From NCBI RefSeq assembly GCF_026212465.1, contig NC_080049.1:36744885-36808884 (forward strand): DNA of 64,000 bases. Reading direction: 5' to 3'. Origin of the DNA: Amaranthus tricolor. Its lineage: Eukaryota; Streptophyta; Magnoliopsida; Caryophyllales; Amaranthaceae. A model generated the notes under the pieces. It saw only the letters and a program-made list of their open reading frames with translations. It was not told where the DNA came from and did not search any database. Below, one piece after another: positions 59,116 to 64,000 of this stretch (positions are counted from its first letter, which is position 1; each line of letters opens with the position of its first letter). Both the position numbers and the translations under genes were made by a program.

Positions 59116-60019
59116 TAAAGAATTTGTCATTGATTTATTGGGGTTTCATTAAATTGATTTGTTTGGGTTTTATTAAAAAAAAATTAAGCCCATTGCAGTT
59201 GTATTCGGTCCAAGCTATATATTGGGCCTTTTATCAGCCCATTAAAAGCCTTGGAATAGACACTTCAATAACTCTTTGACTCTTGGAAAGACGGGAACCC
59301 CTTCTCTAGGGTTATTTGCCTATAAATAATGAATTTCATAAACATTGTGAATCAGAAATTTTATCATTCAAAAGTTTTTAATAACATTTGAAAGTGAAAA
59401 TCTAGATTCTAGAAGGGTTGAAAACTATATTTAATTACCAAAGGCATTTCAATCCCTCTTGAAGTCTATTTTTATATTTTCAACGGATAATCGTACGCGA
59501 TAATATATATAAATTTACAATTACTATAAGTACAATGAACAATCCCTTTTCTAAGGCTATTTGCCTTTACATAATGAATTTCTCAAACATTATAAGATAG
59601 AACTTTGAACACTTAAGATTTTCCACGAAACTTCAGTTGTTGAAGTTTTAAGAAGTTATCTCAGAAATCAGTTTACGCATATTGATTACCAGTTCATCAT
59701 ACACATTAGTGCTTTCAAATATATAAGTTCTCTAAATCCACATTATTACCTATTATGTGTACCAAAACCAGCTTAAACGGAAAAAGAACAGACATAAGAC
59801 CACCATATACCAAGTATGTAAAAAAATCACATCATAAATTGACTTGATGTATAATTGATTCACAAAATTAGATCCATCAAATAACAAAGATCACAATGTA
59901 AATAAATAAATTATGCCCATAAAATTATTACAAACAAAATATATAAACCAAATCAAGGAAATACTAGGCCAAAACAAACATGAAAATCCCACAAATAAAA
60001 AAAATGTATAGAAAGAGCA
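59116..60019. other. Intergenic between the two AG-peptide genes; no gene
   Basis: Two similar segments (CTCTAGGGTTATTTGCCTATAAATAATGAATTTC at about 59303 and TCTAAGGCTATTTGCCTTTACATAATGAATTTC at about 59550) mark a duplicated LTR-like stretch with possible TATA boxes. Nothing codes. Confidence 0.45.
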
Positions 60020-60059
60020 TTAAATGATTAAATGTCCCATGCATGAACGTACATCACGT

Positions 60060-60302
60060 TCAAATCCTTGCCATTGAGAAAAGGAGTGAAATGAGACCGG
60101 CAACCATAAGCACAGGGAAAGGAGCAATGAAACTCGAAGCACCATGATCATGATCTTTATGAGCATGTCCACCCATTGGACTAGGAGCATGATCGTGATC
60201 GTGATCGTGATCGTGATCATGATCATCAGACGCAAATGTAGCCACCAACATAATGATTAAGCATATAGCAAAGAGGTAATTTTTAAGTTGAGAGTAAGCC
60301 AT
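60060..60302 (-). CDS. Short GPI-anchored arabinogalactan-like peptide with Asp-His repeat
   Basis: A single minus-strand exon encodes 80 residues, from ATG at 60302 to a stop at 60060-60062. A signal peptide (residues 1-25) is followed by DDHDHDHDHDHDH (26-38), then APSPM (39-43), a second His/Asp group (46-53) and Gly-Ala-Ser-Ser. A C-terminal hydrophobic tail (IAPFPVLMVAGLISLLFSMARI) suits GPI attachment. It aligns with the peptide at 57234 over MA.SQLK, HAPSPM, GAS, APF and FS.AR. The (Asp-His) array comes from tandem GATCAC/GATCAT hexamers at about 60190-60230, so repeat number may vary among alleles. Ten His and many Asp in a mature chain of some 30 residues suggest metal binding in the wall; this is inference. 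Confidence 0.82.
   Translation of the reverse strand: MAYSQLKNYLFAICLIIMLVATFASDDHDHDHDHDHDHAPSPMGGHAHKDHDHGASSFIAPFPVLMVAGLISLLFSMARI
60190..60230. repeat. Coding hexamer repeat (GATCGT/GATCAT)n
   Basis: ATCGTG/ATCATG hexamers follow one another about six times within the AG-peptide gene and encode the Asp-His array on the minus strand. Confidence 0.9.
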
Positions 60303-60401
60303 AGCTAAAAATGATTTTTTGCTTGTTACTATATGGAGTATATAATAATGATCAAATATGATATGTTGCTTGTTTTCATGTCATGGTATAGCTAAGGAGT
60401 T

Positions 60402-60408
60402 TATATAA
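60402..60408 (-). promoter_or_regulatory. TATA box of the second AG-peptide gene
   Basis: On the minus strand CTTATATAAACTCC lies about 100 bp upstream of the ATG at 60302 and matches CTATATAAACTCC of the paralogue. Confidence 0.55.
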
Positions 60409-60419
60409 GAACTTGCGGG

Positions 60420-61770
60420 CATACATAAGGTATATTTTTTATTATATTTTTACATCGACATTATGTGTTAATGATGAAGATTGTATATTTGTAGTTGAGA
60501 TTGTACTTGCATCATTATGGAATACAATGCACAAAATCAATTTGAATTATAATTTTTTCTGTTTATTTGTAATTGATTAGTTTATTACTATATGTCTATA
60601 TTCCTGTTAGATGCTGGATCAACCAATTGAGAGTTGACATTAAGAATTTAATGCATTTTATATGTTGTAGTTTGTCACCACTAATTAAAAAAAAATGAAG
60701 ATTAAGATCAACAGATTAAATACATAAATTGACCTGATGAGGCACTTATGGCATATTTGATTAATCTAAAAAAATATTCACCAGAATTAAGAAAAATTAA
60801 ATTTTCTAGATAATGAATATATTATTTTATTAAATAGTAAATTTAATGAAGAAAAAATAGGGAGCATAAACATTAAAGATACAACTATTAAAAAATATTA
60901 GTGAAAAAAATATAGAAAACCCAACTGTTAAAAAAATATTTTAATAGAGTTGGTGAGAAACATGTAGGAATAATAAGCAACAAAAAAATGTTAAAATTAA
61001 GTTTATAGAAGATATGTGGGGGCCATACACATATTTAAAATACTAAAACGAGGATAAATAAGGTTGATTTCGTCCAAAATATATAATATGGAATAATTGG
61101 AAAGATTCTAATTAATGTGAATTAACAACAAATGATCCAAAATATCAAATGAGAACAACAACTATGAGGAACTAAAAGAGTATTATTTAATGAAACATTA
61201 ATGACCTGTTTGGTTGTCATTTTTAAATGGTGAAAAAAGTAATAAAATATCAGTGTAGTTTTGGTAGGAAAATATGCACATTGACAAGTTTAATGCTAAT
61301 ACTTGCTATGTTTTATAAATCATTTTATTTTCTTTATAAATTTTATTCAACGGCATTAACATTTAAAAAGGTGTATTGTGTGGTAATGGAAATTAAAATT
61401 GTGAAAATAAAACTTTTGTAATAAAAGTTGGTCGAACATAATTATATTTCATGAAACTTCAAAGATGAAATAATTTTCATTATAAATATCAGTTAGTAAC
61501 AATAATCAATATTGATCGTAAGAAAAACTAACTTGGAATAATGGTTAAGCAGTTTGATATCGAATTGAATTAAGTGGTCCGATTGTTATATTTACAGTAC
61601 AGAAAAATAATGGTTGAACAATTTGAAAAGCTTGAGTTTTAAAGTAAGGTTAGCAACTACTCCTAAATAACTATTTGAAAAACTAATTTACATTTCAACC
61701 GTTTAATTTCATCATTTGGAAGGAAATTTGATAATGTATATAACATATTTTAAGGCTATAGTTTTTTTTA
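60420..61770. other. AT-rich intergenic; no gene
   Basis: The only notable open frame (64 codons at 61227) is Lys/Phe/Leu-rich, as expected by chance in such composition. No repeat structure was recognised. Confidence 0.5.
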
Positions 61771-61797
61771 CTAGCTTGAAATCCGTGTCAAGCACGG
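61771..61797 (-). mobile_element. Possible Helitron 3' terminus
   Basis: On the minus strand a hairpin CCGTG-CTTGA-CACGG (61797-61783) is followed after 8 nt by CTAG (61774-61771) and a T. Helitrons end in a short GC-rich hairpin 8-12 nt before CTRR and insert between A and T. The element would extend rightwards into AT-rich sequence. The 5' TC end was not found, and the 5-bp stem is short. Confidence 0.35.
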
Positions 61798-64000
61798 AAC
61801 ATAAAATTATTCAAAATATTTTATTTTTTAAAAACTAATTGCTTTTTTATTAAAAAAAATTAGTTGTATCTTATTTGTTAGGTGACAAAATAAAATAAAT
61901 AAAATTATATCTAACATAAAAAAGAAATTAAAAACAACATTTTAAGAGTTTTCTTCAATAATTTTACCATGTGAATTAAGTAAACTAAAACAGATTGTTT
62001 TATAATTTTTTATCTTAATGAGTTGATCAATATCATGCGTCAAATATCAAAAAGAAGATTTTAGTTATATGTTTTAATGTTCTTACTTATAAGGTACACT
62101 ATCTATTATAATCATAGCTATATTTAAAATTTTGAAGGTTATAAAAGATATTAATAATTAAGTAGTAATTTATTTGATAAAATAATACCATCAGGGGAAT
62201 TCAAATTAGATTTGAAAAAAATTATAAATTTAAAAATATAAATTTTATTATAAAATAATTTATGATAAATATTAAAGGTTAAATTTATGATAAATATTTC
62301 AAAGTTATTCTAAAATTATAATATAGCGTTTTTTGTACAATTCTATTACTCTCTCTATTTTCTAATTATGTTTTTCCCGTTTAGAATATTCTACTTTGGA
62401 GAGAGAAATTTAATTAAGATTTTTAAGACATATATAGATGATAGAATATATCTATATGAGATCTCGTTAGATTCGTCTTAATATATACTTTTTTATTATA
62501 TATTTTTTATGATGCGTATTTAGAGATATTAACGCTTAAAATTTACTTTGAAAATTGTGCAAAAAATAAACGGGAAGAACATTAGGAAACGGAGGGAGTA
62601 TTTGTTATGAAAATCATTGTTTGCATGTTTCAAAACTTTTGAATATTAGACTATATCGTTTAATTTACTATAGCTATTGATTGATAGTATTCCATAAAAA
62701 TTGATTAATAGTGAAGCATATATGATACTATTATTTTCTTTATCGATAAAAAAAATTACATGTGTGCAATTTCATGTAATTAATTGCTTACAATTTCTAC
62801 TTTAGATTGCTAATACTCCTTTTTTTTTGCTTATTTGTTTTGATTCTGAATTGACAATATTCTATAATGTTGAATTGCTAAATTTTTGTTACTTCATTTA
62901 AATTGTTATCTTTTCCCTTTGATCGCTAGATATTTTTTTTTAACATTGATAATATTCTTTAATCTTTGATAATTATAAATGATGGTTGATTTCAAGTTTT
63001 ATTTATAATAATCAATCTCTGATGTGTATAAAAATCAAATATTATATGCCCGTATAGTTTTCGATATTGACAATAATTTATCTTTTTATATATTTAGAAT
63101 GTAAATTTTTGACTTTTAATAATTTTCTTACTTTATTAATTTAGGAAAACTTTTCTTGATAGGCACACTATTTATTGTAATTGAACTATTTCTTTGTGTT
63201 AATATTCGTGTGAAAACTTTAATAACTAAAGAACTTTCATTCTTTGTGTTAGATCGGAAAATTAGTAATTAAAAGTAATATTCATCTCTTTGGTTACTGG
63301 TAATATCTGATAAGTAATGATTTTTTTTTCTAAAAATTTATATCATCTTTTTTTTTAAATATATATCATATATATCATCCCTTTCTTTAATTAATTGAGT
63401 AATAATATTTCATAAGAATGATTATCTTATAATTTATACATAATTATATGTCCTCTTAAATTATTTCTCTAATAATATTTAACTGTCTAGTAATATTTCA
63501 TAAGAATGATCTTCAGAATATATTATTATCAACCTAAAATTAGCATAAGATTGATAATTTAATGATCATATTTGATTAATTAATGTGATTGATATAAAAA
63601 AGAAAAAAATTTTCTAATTACCATATTTAGCCGAATGAAGGAAATTTCTAGTATATATCCTTTTGTCTTTGGAGGGAAAATATTAAATATAAGAATGACA
63701 TTTGTCCTATTGAAGAACCCTTTTAATATATAGTAATTGAAGATTACAAATACAAACATCATTAACTTATTTTGTTAAACGTGCATTTACTATGTAAATA
63801 CATTATTAATAGAATATATATCTATACATATTGTAGAACTTTAACTATCAAATAAAATATTTAATCAATTTAAGTTTTCGGCATGATACTAAAAGCAAAT
63901 ATGACATTACAGTTATATGTTTAAATATCTTATACATTTCTTATTTTTAGTGGACACTATGTATGACAGTATAAGGAGCAGCGACATAGCAAAAATTGAC
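61798..64000. other. Very AT-rich non-coding sequence
   Basis: No gene is supported. Apart from one Stowaway-like MITE (62347-62600) the stretch is uniform in composition and could be the body of a non-autonomous Helitron or old intergenic DNA. Confidence 0.4.
62347..62600. mobile_element. Stowaway-like MITE, 250 bp
   Basis: CTCTCTCTATTTTCTAATTAT...AACATTAGGAAACGGAGGGAG (62349-62598) is flanked by TA at 62347-62348 and 62599-62600. Inverted similarity includes TTTCCCGTTTA and TAAACGGGAA near both ends. Confidence 0.8.

Noticed and set aside
60020..60235. 71-codon frame rich in Ile-Thr-Met
   Set aside because: Frame-shifted reading of the Asp-His hexamer repeat of the AG-peptide gene.
1..64000. 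CRISPR arrays, operons, bacterial-type signals, tRNA genes
   Set aside because: None seen; the spliced genes and transposons are of plant nuclear type, and no cloverleaf-like tRNA was recognised by eye.

Overview
The window is nuclear DNA of a flowering plant: AT-rich, spliced genes with GT-AG introns, and transposable elements of most plant classes. The repeat spectrum (RTE-type LINEs, Stowaway-like MITEs with TACTCCCTC-type ends, GAGACGGTCTCA foldback repeats) suggests a core eudicot, perhaps Caryophyllales/Amaranthaceae. That placement is inference.

Layout. 1-520: broken HEATR1/UTP10-like gene fragment (minus). 1.9-4.8 kb: dead RTE-type LINE (minus). 4997-5975: solo LTR with 5-bp target duplication. 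6.74-8.01 kb: near-perfect foldback with arms of about 0.6 kb. 8-10.6 kb: repeat debris. 10.6-22.4 kb: nested block. An outer Mutator-like element (MULE, minus) with transposase and plant-mobile-domain (PMD) pieces is split by an inner MULE (11014-16302, 9-bp duplication), which also carries transposase and PMD pieces. The inner MULE holds a Cassandra-type solo LTR with a 5S rRNA-like segment (15493-15763). A 3.7-kb solo LTR (18493-22227) sits in a palindrome of the outer element.

22.7-30.7 kb: intact eight-exon gene for a plastid DEAD-box helicase of the RH22 type; intron 1 holds a solo LTR and intron 5 a LINE fragment. 31.7-34.4 kb: foldback MITE and a decayed CACTA transposase. 35.1-37.3 kb: cluster of five short DNA-transposon derivatives. 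37.5-40.0 kb: intact two-exon UDP-glycosyltransferase gene (UGT74-like). 41-44 kb: intergenic, one Stowaway-like MITE and a degenerate repeat. 44.0-53.2 kb: intact 17-exon gene (minus) for an RNI-type leucine-rich-repeat protein like EMB2004, with a plastid-type N-terminus. 53.5-64 kb: AT-rich intergenic DNA with MITEs, two convergent genes for short GPI-type arabinogalactan-like peptides (57.2 and 60.3 kb), and a possible Helitron terminus at 61.77 kb.

The likely functional genes are RH22, the UGT, EMB2004 and the two AG-peptides. RH22 and the EMB2004-like protein both appear plastid-directed but share no visible cis arrangement. The two AG-peptide genes look like an inverted duplication. 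Exon coordinates were read by eye from splice consensus, frame continuity and family similarity; no search or transcript data were available.
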